A DNA stretch of 64,000 nt from Nostoc sp. 'Lobaria pulmonaria (5183) cyanobiont'. Its GTDB lineage: Bacteria; Cyanobacteriota; Cyanobacteriia; Cyanobacteriales; Nostocaceae. The translations under genes were made by a program, and so were the position numbers. Below the pieces are notes generated by a model, which ran no database searches, was not told the DNA's origin, and saw only the letters and a list, made by a program, of their open reading frames with translations. Position 1 is the first letter of the stretch, and every line of letters begins with the position of its first letter. The stretch is from assembly GCF_002949795.1 (NCBI RefSeq), contig NZ_CP026692.1, forward strand, positions 5,254,545 to 5,318,544, written 5' to 3'. Shown here in pieces: positions 10,391-15,255 of this stretch.

Positions 10391-10469
10391 TAGTTAATTT
10401 GAAAAAGAAATGAGCAAGTGCGATCGGATACTTACATCGCAAGCTTTGTAATACCAACATTAGATATAA

Positions 10470-10543
10470 ATCCACCAGGGAGGTACTGCCCCTCCTATTT
10501 CTGTGTTATCAGCACAGCGCCTCGCTTTTCGGCTTCAGGTGGA
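10470..10543 (-). tRNA. Abnormal tRNA-like gene, anticodon GAT (Ile)
   Basis: The acceptor pairs TCCACC/GGTGGA and the anticodon arm CTGTG-CTGATAA-CACAG is perfect, giving anticodon GAT. The D loop (GAAAAGCGA) lacks the conserved GG pair, and the T loop is GGCAGTA instead of TTCRANY, although the T stem GGAGG/CCTCC is intact. It is either a decayed gene or a deliberately non-canonical tRNA mimic. Confidence 0.6.
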
Positions 10544-10547
10544 TAAG

Positions 10548-10630
10548 TGGAAGATGGAGGAATCGAACCCCTACAGTTGCCCATACCCTGGTTTTCAAGA
10601 CCAGTTGCCGTCCATTCAGCGGCATCTTCC
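10548..10630 (-). tRNA. tRNA-Ser (TGA)
   Basis: Class II tRNA with long variable arm. Acceptor GGAAGAT/ATCTTCC, anticodon loop CTTGAAA between CTGGT/ACCAG, T loop TTCGATT. The outermost T-stem pair is an A/C mismatch. No CCA encoded. Confidence 0.9.
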
Positions 10631-10637
10631 ATTCAGG

Positions 10638-10712
10638 GGCGTCTGACGGGACTTGAACCCGCTTTGACTGGTTCCACAAACCAGCGCCTCGACCACTTTG
10701 GCTTCAGACACC
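10638..10712 (-). tRNA. tRNA-His (GTG)
   Basis: Anticodon loop TTGTGGA. The His-specific extra G at position -1 is encoded and faces C73, outside acceptor GTGTCTG/CAGACGC. T loop TTCAAGT. This is a well-formed histidine tRNA. Confidence 0.92.
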
Positions 10713-10717
10713 ATCAG

Positions 10718-10791
10718 TGGAATCAATGGGACTTGAACCCATAACCTCCTGCTTGCAAGGCAGGCGCTCTATCCATTTGAGCTATGACCCC
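10718..10791 (-). tRNA. tRNA-Ala (TGC)
   Basis: Anticodon arm CCTGC-CTTGCAA-GCAGG, anticodon TGC. Acceptor GGGGTCA/TGATTCC contains two G-T pairs but not the G3-T70 pair in isolation: position 3 G faces T70, as alanine tRNAs require. Discriminator A. Confidence 0.92.
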
Positions 10792-10852
10792 ATCAAAAAA
10801 ATAAAAAGAGCAAAGTAAAAACTAAAAAGAAAGAAAAATAATTAAATTCATT

Positions 10853-10950
10853 CTTTTGACTTTTGACTTTTGACTTTTGACTTTTGACTTTTGACTTTTG
10901 ACTTTTGACTTTTGACTTTTGACTTTTGACTTTTGACTTTTGACTTTTGA
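10853..10950. repeat. Heptanucleotide tandem repeat, 14 copies of CTTTTGA
   Basis: Fourteen uninterrupted copies of the 7-mer CTTTTGA (minus strand TCAAAAG). Short tandem heptamers (STRR) are known from heterocystous cyanobacteria. Here the repeat lies inside the tRNA array, between tRNA-Arg(TCT) and tRNA-Ala, so it would be part of the precursor transcript. Long open frames across it are artefacts of the 7-base period. Confidence 0.97.
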
Positions 10951-10960
10951 CTTGTTTAGG

Positions 10961-11034
10961 CGGGAGTGGTAGGACTTGAACCCACAACTTTCGAGGTAGA
11001 AGCTCGAAGCTCTATTCCATTGAGCTACACTCCC
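10961..11034 (-). tRNA. tRNA-Arg (TCT)
   Basis: Acceptor GGGAGTG/CACTCCC, anticodon arm TCGAG-CTTCTAC-CTCGA giving TCT, T loop TTCAAGT. Discriminator G. No CCA encoded. Confidence 0.92.
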
Positions 11035-11040
11035 AATATT

Positions 11041-11116
11041 TGGTAGTCCTGGCAGGAATTGAACCTGCGACATTCTTCTTGTAAGGAAGACACTCTACCA
11101 ATTGAGTTACAGGACT
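11041..11116 (-). tRNA. tRNA-Val (TAC), CCA encoded
   Basis: Acceptor AGTCCTG/CAGGACT followed by an encoded ACCA end. Anticodon arm TCTTC-CTTACAA-GAAGA, T loop TTCAATT. The encoded CCA contrasts with the neighbouring genes and with the solitary host tRNAs in the window. Confidence 0.92.
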
Positions 11117-11121
11117 ATGCA

Positions 11122-11193
11122 AGCGAGTGGAGGGACTTGAACCCACGCACTGAGTATGGCGCACTCAGATGCTACCGATTACATCACACCCGC
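11122..11193 (-). tRNA. tRNA-Gly (GCC) with C at position 33
   Basis: Acceptor GCGGGTG/CACTCGC and T loop TTCAAGT are normal. The anticodon arm is TGAGT-GCGCCAT-ACTCA, so the anticodon is GCC but position 33 is C rather than the near-universal U. Discriminator T. No CCA. Confidence 0.85.
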
Positions 11194-11202
11194 AAGCTTC
11201 AG

Positions 11203-11273
11203 AGCGGACGGCGAGATTTGAACTCGCACGAAGACGTTGGAAGCGTCTCATGCTGCCGTTACATCACACCCGC
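11203..11273 (-). tRNA. tRNA-Gly (TCC)
   Basis: Anticodon arm AGACG-CTTCCAA-CGTCT, acceptor GCGGGTG/CGTCCGC, T loop TTCAAAT. Its 5' third is nearly identical to the adjacent tRNA-Gly(GCC), suggesting tandem duplication. Confidence 0.92.
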
Positions 11274-11277
11274 ATCA

Positions 11278-11350
11278 AGCTGGTAACAGGAATTGAACCT
11301 GCAACCTACTGATTACAAGTCAGTTGCTCTGCCAATTGAGCTACACCAGC
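11278..11350 (-). tRNA. tRNA-Thr (TGT)
   Basis: Acceptor GCTGGTG/TACCAGC, D arm with GG, anticodon arm ACTGA-CTTGTAA-TCAGT, T loop TTCAATT. Discriminator T. No CCA. Confidence 0.92.
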
Positions 11351-11358
11351 ATTAATTT

Positions 11359-11434
11359 TGGTGACGGAGGCAGGCTCATAACCTGCTGATGTTCAGGTTA
11401 TGAGCCTGACGAGCCACCGTTGCTCTATCCCCGC
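11359..11434 (-). tRNA. Abnormal Met-type tRNA-like gene (CAT) with duplicated, inverted arm
   Basis: The anticodon arm is TCAGG-CTCATAA-CCTGA, like initiator tRNAs, and an ACCA end is encoded. The T stem GCAGG/CCTGC is intact but its loop is TTATGAG, the reverse complement of the anticodon loop. On the plus strand 11371-11385 and 11394-11408 are a perfect 15-bp inverted repeat with an 8-base spacer. The acceptor stem pairs poorly. The RNA could fold into one long hairpin instead of a cloverleaf. Confidence 0.6.
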
Positions 11435-11446
11435 ATATTCACCAAA

Positions 11447-11520
11447 TACCCCTGACAGGATTTGAACCTGCAAAATCTGGACTCTGATTCCAGCACGTAT
11501 ACCAGTTCCGTCACAGAGGT
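11447..11520 (-). tRNA. tRNA-Leu (CAG) lacking the long variable arm
   Basis: The acceptor ACCTCTG/CAGGGGT and T loop TTCAAAT are good. The D arm (ACGGAACTGGTATACGT) is of leucine type with a 3-bp stem. The anticodon arm is CTGGA-ATCAGAG-TCCAG. The variable loop is only five bases, whereas bacterial leucine tRNAs have a long variable arm, so charging identity is uncertain. Confidence 0.75.
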
Positions 11521-11523
11521 ATA

Positions 11524-11596
11524 TCGGGATGGCAGGACTCGAACCTGCGACTCCATGCTCCCAAAGCATGGCTTCTGACCACTGAATTACATCCCG
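11524..11596 (-). tRNA. tRNA-Pro (TGG)
   Basis: Acceptor CGGGATG/CATCCCG (C1-G72 as in bacterial proline tRNAs), anticodon arm CATGC-TTTGGGA-GCATG, T loop TTCGAGT. Discriminator A. Confidence 0.93.
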
Positions 11597-11597
11597 T

Positions 11598-11675
11598 TGG
11601 TACTCCTGGTGGGAGTCGAACCCACAACCAAACAGATTTTAAGTCTGCCACCTCTTCCAATTGGGCTACAGGAGC
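11598..11675 (-). tRNA. tRNA-Leu (TAA) with short variable loop, CCA encoded
   Basis: Acceptor GCTCCTG/CAGGAGT with G1-T72, an encoded ACCA end, anticodon loop CTTAAAA (TAA), T loop TTCGACT. The variable loop is about six bases rather than a long arm. No intron is present, although the usual cyanobacterial tRNA-Leu(UAA) carries a group I intron, so this is not the housekeeping gene. Confidence 0.8.
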
Positions 11676-11681
11676 AAGTTT

Positions 11682-11758
11682 TGGTACTCTTGGTGGGAAT
11701 TGAACCCACAACATACCGTTTTTGAGACGGCAGCCTCTTCCAGTTGGGCTACAAGAGC
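11682..11758 (-). tRNA. tRNA-Leu (CAA) with short variable loop, CCA encoded
   Basis: Acceptor GCTCTTG/CAAGAGT, encoded ACCA, anticodon arm GCCGT-CTCAAAA-ACGGT, T loop TTCAATT. The variable loop is five bases. The body is close to the adjacent Leu(TAA) gene (same GCCCAA..GGAAGAGG D arm), so the two are probably duplicates with changed anticodons. Confidence 0.8.
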
Positions 11759-11764
11759 AAAGTT

Positions 11765-11840
11765 TGGCAGCCCCACCAGGACTCGAACCTGGAATCTTCG
11801 CCTTCAAAGGGCGCTATGTTGCCAATTACACCACAGGGCT
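11765..11840 (-). tRNA. tRNA-Gln (TTG), CCA encoded
   Basis: Acceptor AGCCCTG/TGGGGCT, encoded GCCA, anticodon loop CTTTGAA (TTG), T loop TTCGAGT. The outer anticodon-stem pair is G/A. Confidence 0.9.
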
Positions 11841-11842
11841 TT

Positions 11843-11917
11843 ATTGCCAGGGCAGGGTTTGAACCTGCAACCTCATCGTTCAGAGCGATGCGACTTACCA
11901 ATTCGTCCACCCGGCAA
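11843..11917 (-). tRNA. tRNA-Gln (CTG)
   Basis: Acceptor TTGCCGG/CTGGCAA, anticodon arm CATCG-CTCTGAA-CGATG, T loop TTCAAAC. Discriminator T, no CCA. Confidence 0.9.
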
Positions 11918-11921
11918 TGAA

Positions 11922-11996
11922 TGGCTGCCTCAGTAGGACTCGAACCTACAACCGCGCGGTTAACAGCCGCTTGCTCTACCATTGAGCTATGAGGCA
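11922..11996 (-). tRNA. tRNA-Asn (GTT), CCA encoded
   Basis: Acceptor TGCCTCA/TGAGGCA perfect, encoded GCCA, anticodon loop CTGTTAA, T loop TTCGAGT. Confidence 0.93.
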
Positions 11997-12001
11997 ACGA
12001 A

Positions 12002-12078
12002 GTCCCCCAGGTCGGAATCGAACCGACGACCTCCTGTTTTTCAAACAGGCGCTAACTACCAACTGAGCTACCGGGGGA
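12002..12078 (-). tRNA. tRNA-Phe (GAA)
   Basis: Acceptor TCCCCCG/TGGGGGA, anticodon arm CCTGT-TTGAAAA-ACAGG, T loop TTCGATT. The discriminator is C, unlike the usual A of Phe tRNAs. No CCA. Confidence 0.92.
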
Positions 12079-12098
12079 TAAAAGAAGAGATTATGTAA

Positions 12099-12173
12099 CG
12101 AGAGCGGAGGGATTTGAACCCTCAAGTCCTCAGTTTCGTAGACTGAGATGTTATCCGATTACACCACACTCTC
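12099..12173 (-). tRNA. tRNA-Arg (ACG)
   Basis: Acceptor GAGAGTG/CGCTCTC, anticodon arm TCAGT-CTACGAA-ACTGA; A34 would be a substrate for the TadA deaminase. T loop TTCAAAT. Confidence 0.92.
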
Positions 12174-12177
12174 AAAG

Positions 12178-12264
12178 CGGAGAGAACAGGATTTGAACCT
12201 GTGACGGGTATACACCCGCTTCCTCTTAGCAGGAGGATGCTTTAGGCCACTCAGCCACCTCTCC
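12178..12264 (-). tRNA. tRNA-Ser (GCT)
   Basis: Class II with a strong variable stem (CGGGTG..TACCCG). Acceptor GGAGAGG/TCTCTCC, anticodon arm TCCTC-CTGCTAA-GAGGA, T loop TTCAAAT. It duplicates the decoding of the host gene at 6124 with a different body. Confidence 0.93.
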
Positions 12265-12268
12265 ATAG

Positions 12269-12351
12269 TGGGTCGAGCAGGATTTGAACCTGCGTGCAAA
12301 AAAGAACAGTTTTACAGACTGTCGCCTTCAGCCAGACTCAGACACCGACCC
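12269..12351 (-). tRNA. tRNA-Tyr (GTA)
   Basis: Class II, acceptor GGGTCGG/TCGACCC, anticodon arm ACAGT-CTGTAAA-ACTGT, variable arm about 12 bases, T loop TTCAAAT. Discriminator A. Confidence 0.93.
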
Positions 12352-12358
12352 ATAATCA

Positions 12359-12430
12359 TTCCCTCGACGAGAATTGAACTCGCATCTGTGCTTTGAAAGA
12401 GCACTGACTTAACCATTCGTCCACGAGGGC
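12359..12430 (-). tRNA. tRNA-Glu (TTC)
   Basis: Anticodon arm GTGCT-CTTTCAA-AGCAC, T loop TTCAATT. The acceptor GCCCTCG/CGAGGGA has a G1/A72 mismatch at its end. The body is unlike the solitary tRNA-Glu(TTC) at 19586. Confidence 0.88.
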
Positions 12431-12486
12431 ATAATTTACCGAATTTTAGATTTTGGATGAAATTTATTAATCTAAAATTGTCTGAC

Positions 12487-12556
12487 ACAGGGACTAGGAT
12501 TTGAACCTAGAACATCGGATTTGGAGTCACGAGGTGTTGCCGTTACACCATCCCTG
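12487..12556 (-). tRNA. tRNA-Trp (CCA) with bulged anticodon stem
   Basis: Acceptor CAGGGAT/GTCCCTG and T arm CTAGG-TTCAAAT-CCTAG are perfect. The loop CTCCAAA is that of tryptophan tRNAs, but the stem pairs only as TCG-T-GA with TCCGA, leaving one bulged T. Confidence 0.8.
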
Positions 12557-12560
12557 CATT

Positions 12561-12636
12561 TGGTGGCAGCGGCGGGATTTGCACCCGCATATACCAGGGT
12601 ATGAACCTGGGGCTTTGCTGGTTAAGCTACGCTGCG
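12561..12636 (-). tRNA. tRNA-Met (CAT), atypical, CCA encoded
   Basis: Anticodon arm CCAGG-TTCATAC-CCTGG, encoded ACCA. Position 1 is C facing C72, an unpaired end like initiator tRNAs, but the anticodon stem lacks the initiator GGG/CCC pairs. The T loop TGCAAAT has G at position 55 and the D loop lacks GG. Its 5' end overlaps a GCGATCGC octamer. Confidence 0.75.
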
Positions 12637-12646
12637 ATCGCACCAG

Positions 12647-12719
12647 AGGCTGAGGTGAGATTTGAACTCACGATATCGGTTTTGCAGACCGACGCCTTCG
12701 ACCACTTGGCTACTCAGCC
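12647..12719 (-). tRNA. tRNA-Cys (GCA)
   Basis: Acceptor GGCTGAG/CTCAGCC perfect, anticodon arm TCGGT-CTGCAAA-ACCGA, T loop TTCAAAT, discriminator T as required for cysteine identity. Confidence 0.94.
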
Positions 12720-12722
12720 ATT

Positions 12723-12844
12723 TGGGAGTCCCGACGAGATTCGCACTCGCAATCTTCAGCTTGAGCAGGCAGCGCGTTGCTCTGGTTCCCAGAGTTGTAG
12801 CGACTGCCGTAAACTGACGGCTTAAACTATTCGCCTACGGGACT
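12723..12844 (-). tRNA. 122-base tRNA-like gene with enlarged anticodon region
   Basis: Acceptor AGTCCCG/CGGGACT is perfect and followed by encoded CCCA. The D stem GGC/GCC and T stem GCGAG/CTCGT are formed; the T loop is TGCGAAT (G55). Between them TCAG/CTGA can close an anticodon-like stem, but the loop holds about 50 extra bases with a nested hairpin (GGCAG/CTGCC, CGC/GCG, CTCTGG/CCAGAG). It is shorter than known bacterial tRNA introns. No anticodon can be assigned. Confidence 0.6.
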
Positions 12845-12848
12845 TCAA

Positions 12849-12922
12849 CCAGGGTGACGGGATTTGAACCCGCAACATTTCCGCAGACAACGGAACGCTC
12901 TAGCCAGTTGAGCTACACCCCG
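12849..12922 (-). tRNA. tRNA-Asp (GTC)
   Basis: Acceptor CGGGGTG/CACCCTG, anticodon arm TTCCG-TTGTCTG-CGGAA, T loop TTCAAAT, discriminator G as in Asp tRNAs. First gene transcribed in the array. Confidence 0.92.
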
Positions 12923-12931
12923 ATTTTTGGG

Positions 12932-12969
12932 AATCTGTGCCTAAACTTTTAGGTTTTGAGGCACAGATT
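12932..12969. promoter_or_regulatory. Hairpin in the leader of the tRNA array
   Basis: An 11-bp perfect inverted repeat (AATCTGTGCCT at 12932-12942, AGGCACAGATT at 12959-12969) lies 10 bases upstream of tRNA-Asp in the leader. On the plus strand it is followed by TTTT, but no plus-strand gene precedes it. It could be a processing or attenuation structure of the array transcript. Confidence 0.5.
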
Positions 12970-13279
12970 TTTGGTGAACTTGCCCATTTCTTATTTAGTT
13001 TTCAAGGTTCAGAAAAATTAGCTTTTACTATTAGAAAGTGTTAGCAAAACAACCGAAACTCTAGGTAGCAAGCCTGTTGTATATTCCGAATGTATTCGGT
13101 GGTTTTGATGAGTGCAAACTTAGAACTTTTTTCGTTTATTGCCTCTACTTGCGATGGTTTGCAAGTAGGAGCGGCTTTGTTGACTGGGGACTCTGGTTTA
13201 TGCCAGCGCCTTTCTTTTAGTTGTATGTAGAACATGACTTTGACTCTTGAGAAGCTTTGTCTTTCGCTTCACTACATTT

Positions 13280-13308
13280 ATACTACAAAATACTACAAGA
13301 GGTGTCAA
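13280..13308 (-). promoter_or_regulatory. Sigma70-type promoter candidate for the tRNA array
   Basis: On the minus strand a perfect -35 TTGACA (13308-13303) is followed by a 17-base spacer and -10 TAGTAT (13285-13280). Transcription would begin near 13273 and reach the first tRNA after a leader of about 350 bases. The region between holds no convincing gene. Confidence 0.65.
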
Positions 13309-13429
13309 GGGGTTTCAGAAAGTTTTTTTGAAATTGTCTAGAAAAGCTTCTGCACTTAGATTTGAACTTGCTAACCCCTCTTAAAAGTCAAACTACAGTT
13401 ATGATTGGGTGAGTCTTTAAAAGCCTGAC

Positions 13430-14275
13430 GTGACAGACAACCACCTGAAGCGACAAAAGATAATTAGTTTTGTCGCGATCGCCTCTAGTATTACAGCTTG
13501 TAGTATTGTTCCAGGTATCTCCCCACAATCGGGATTGAACCACCCACTAAGGAAAATTCATACTGCACTTCAAGATCCAGCAAAGAGCCAAATTAATGCC
13601 CAGCTACCACCATCAGCCAAAGTAGAAAACCCTACCTTTACAGTCCCAGCTAAATTTCAGGGAAAAACAGTTTATCAGGTGCATCCCAGAAATAACGAGA
13701 AGATTATTGCTCTAGGCATTGATGATGGTCCCTGGCCGAAGACAACTCTAGAAATGCTGGATATTCTGAAGCAAAATGATGTTAAGGCGACATTCTTTTG
13801 GGTAGGACAAGCCTTGCAAGCAAATCCTGACTTAGCCAAGCGTGAGGTAGCCGAAGGATACGCCATTGGCAACCATACTTGGCATCATTGGTATCGGCGA
13901 ATGGATGAAGCCACAGCCAAAAGTGAAATCGATCGCACAGCCGATCTGATATACAAAACTACAGGAGTTAAAACGTCTCTGTTTCGTCCTCCTGGAGGCT
14001 TTTTAAACAATGGACTAGCCGCTTACGCCAAAAGCGAGAAGGACGCTGTAATTATGTGGTCAGTAACTTCAGCTGATACCGATCCTCACGCCAAACCACA
14101 AGCATTTGTAAATAATGTCCTGAAAGGCGCGAAACCTGGTTCTATTGTTTTAATGCATGATGGTGGTGGCGATCGCCACAGAACTGTAGAAGCTTTGCCA
14201 CAAATCATCAGTGGACTCAAACAGCAAGGCTACCGATTTGTGACAATTCCTGAACTACTAAAAATGGCGCAATAA
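13430..14275 (+). CDS. Polysaccharide deacetylase (NodB domain) lipoprotein
   Basis: A carbohydrate esterase family 4 protein that removes N- or O-acetyl groups from peptidoglycan or another polysaccharide. The N terminus is a lipoprotein signal with lipobox SITAC. The NodB core starts near residue 88 with GIDDGPWPKTT (catalytic Asp and metal-binding Asp), then GNHTWHH (metal-binding His pair), FRPPGG and VLMHDGGGDR motifs. Start is GTG. Divergent from the array promoter, about 120 bases away. Confidence 0.88.
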   Translation: MTDNHLKRQKIISFVAIASSITACSIVPGISPQSGLNHPLRKIHTALQDPAKSQINAQLPPSAKVENPTFTVPAKFQGKTVYQVHPRNNEKIIALGIDDGPWPKTTLEMLDILKQNDVKATFFWVGQALQANPDLAKREVAEGYAIGNHTWHHWYRRMDEATAKSEIDRTADLIYKTTGVKTSLFRPPGGFLNNGLAAYAKSEKDAVIMWSVTSADTDPHAKPQAFVNNVLKGAKPGSIVLMHDGGGDRHRTVEALPQIISGLKQQGYRFVTIPELLKMAQ

Positions 14276-14276
14276 A

Positions 14277-14298
14277 GGGTGAGAAATTCTCCTCACCC
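14277..14298. terminator. Hairpin between convergent genes
   Basis: GGGTGAG at 14277-14283 pairs with CTCACCC at 14292-14298, between the stop of the deacetylase gene and the end of the convergent gene at 14310. There is no strong T run, so termination strength is uncertain. Confidence 0.45.
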
Positions 14299-14309
14299 GA
14301 CTATTTCGT

Positions 14310-14699
14310 TTATTCACTCATCACAGAAGCACAAGATTGAGCTTCCTGCCAAAGTTTCTGCAAAAAGAACTCAGCGCGATCGCTGATAGTGGTGACAAAC
14401 ACACCGACAGAATCCTTAGAACAAGCTGATAGCCAAGAACCCCGCAGCGTGACTTCCATATATTCGGCATCGCACGCACAGAGGGCAATGATTTCTCTGT
14501 CATCTCTTTTTACCTCAGCCCTCAATACTTCTACTCCTGGCAAATCAACAGGAAGCAAAAAGGAAGCGGTAGTGGGTTCAATGCACAAACCTTGCCCAAC
14601 TCGCAGGGCTAAAATCACTCGCTGCGCTACCCATTCTTCTAGCGACAGAGTGACACATTCCAAATCAAAACTGCTTTCAGTGTAAGTTAATTTCAGCAT
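14310..14699 (-). CDS. Hypothetical protein, 129 aa
   Basis: A small soluble protein with a mostly alpha/beta composition. It begins MLKLTYTESSF and contains LSLEEWVAQRVILALRVG, a pattern I recall from conserved cyanobacterial hypothetical proteins but cannot name. It follows the HNH endonuclease gene on the same strand with a 16-base gap, so the two are probably cotranscribed. Confidence 0.65.
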   Translation of the reverse strand: MLKLTYTESSFDLECVTLSLEEWVAQRVILALRVGQGLCIEPTTASFLLPVDLPGVEVLRAEVKRDDREIIALCACDAEYMEVTLRGSWLSACSKDSVGVFVTTISDRAEFFLQKLWQEAQSCASVMSE

Positions 14700-14715
14700 T
14701 CCTTATGCTCTCCTG

Positions 14716-15255
14716 TTATTCCAGGTTTGCTTGCATATCTATCCAAAACTGTTCAGCAAAAGAAATCGCGGGGTGGATTGGCGCTTTTGGTTTGGTACGC
14801 AGTTGCATACCAGCTTCAAACAAAGTGCGATCGCCTTTACGGGAGTTACATCTTTCACAAGCTGCGACTACGTTATCCCAAGTGTGAGAACCGCCTTTAG
14901 AACGCGGCATCACATGATCTAGCGTTAGATGTTTGCCGTTGCCGCAATATTGGCAACTGTGATGGTCTCGTCGTAATACTTCCCGCCGATTGACTGGCGG
15001 AACTTTCCACATCCGCTCATTAGAAGTGATTGTCAAGCGAATATGTTTTGGCACATCAATTACCAAACTGGGTGAGTGAACTTGCCATCCGCTTTCTGTG
15101 GTAAAACCCAGCGGTTGCGCCTTGTTGGTTACTAACAGCACAATCGCCCGCTTGATATTCACCCGACATAGTGGCAAGTAATTTTGAGAAAACACCACCA
15201 CAGATTGCTCTAACACTTGCATTGCGTTCGCGCCGCGCATGGAAGATATCGTCAC
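14716..15255 (-). CDS. HNH endonuclease
   Basis: The HNH domain occupies roughly residues 75-135: RRDHHSCQYCG, then LDHVMPRSKGG and ACERCNSRKGDRT, giving two Cys pairs for structural zinc and the catalytic His. The GTG start at 15255 has AAGGAG seven bases upstream and is well supported; a downstream ATG is possible. Proteins of this type are common stand-alone genes in cyanobacteria. A strong hairpin terminator sits directly upstream. Confidence 0.88.
   Translation of the reverse strand: MTISSMRGANAMQVLEQSVVVFSQNYLPLCRVNIKRAIVLLVTNKAQPLGFTTESGWQVHSPSLVIDVPKHIRLTITSNERMWKVPPVNRREVLRRDHHSCQYCGNGKHLTLDHVMPRSKGGSHTWDNVVAACERCNSRKGDRTLFEAGMQLRTKPKAPIHPAISFAEQFWIDMQANLE

Larger units (their letters stand above)
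10320..12922 (-). other. Array of 28 tRNA/tRNA-like genes covering all 20 amino acids
   Basis: All genes lie on the minus strand, so tRNA-Asp at 12849 is transcribed first and tRNA-Lys at 10320 last. Most spacers are 1-12 bases, too short for individual promoters, implying one long precursor cut by RNases P and Z. Larger gaps occur at 10391-10469, 10792-10960 (a heptad repeat) and 12431-12486. Anticodons for every amino acid are present, but the Ile and one Met gene are structurally abnormal and one gene has no readable anticodon. Long tRNA arrays are known in some Nostocales such as Anabaena PCC 7120 (recalled, not checked). Confidence 0.9.

Noticed and set aside
10793..11073. ORFs of repeated KSQKSKV residues
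   Set aside because: They are translations of the heptad repeat CTTTTGA, which is open in several frames because of its period, and overlap tRNA-Arg.
11447..11520. Idea that Leu(CAG) is an inverted anticodon arm of a Gln(CTG) tRNA
   Set aside because: The plus-strand loop does read CTCTGAT, but the D arm is of leucine type, so a leucine origin with a shortened variable loop is simpler.
10547..12825. Several ORFs across the tRNA array on both strands
   Set aside because: They coincide with well-folded tRNA genes, which often leave frames open by chance.
13041..13235. 64-aa minus-strand ORF in the leader of the tRNA array
   Set aside because: No ribosome site close to the ATG, no recognisable protein pattern, and the position fits an untranslated leader. 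Kept only as part of the leader region.
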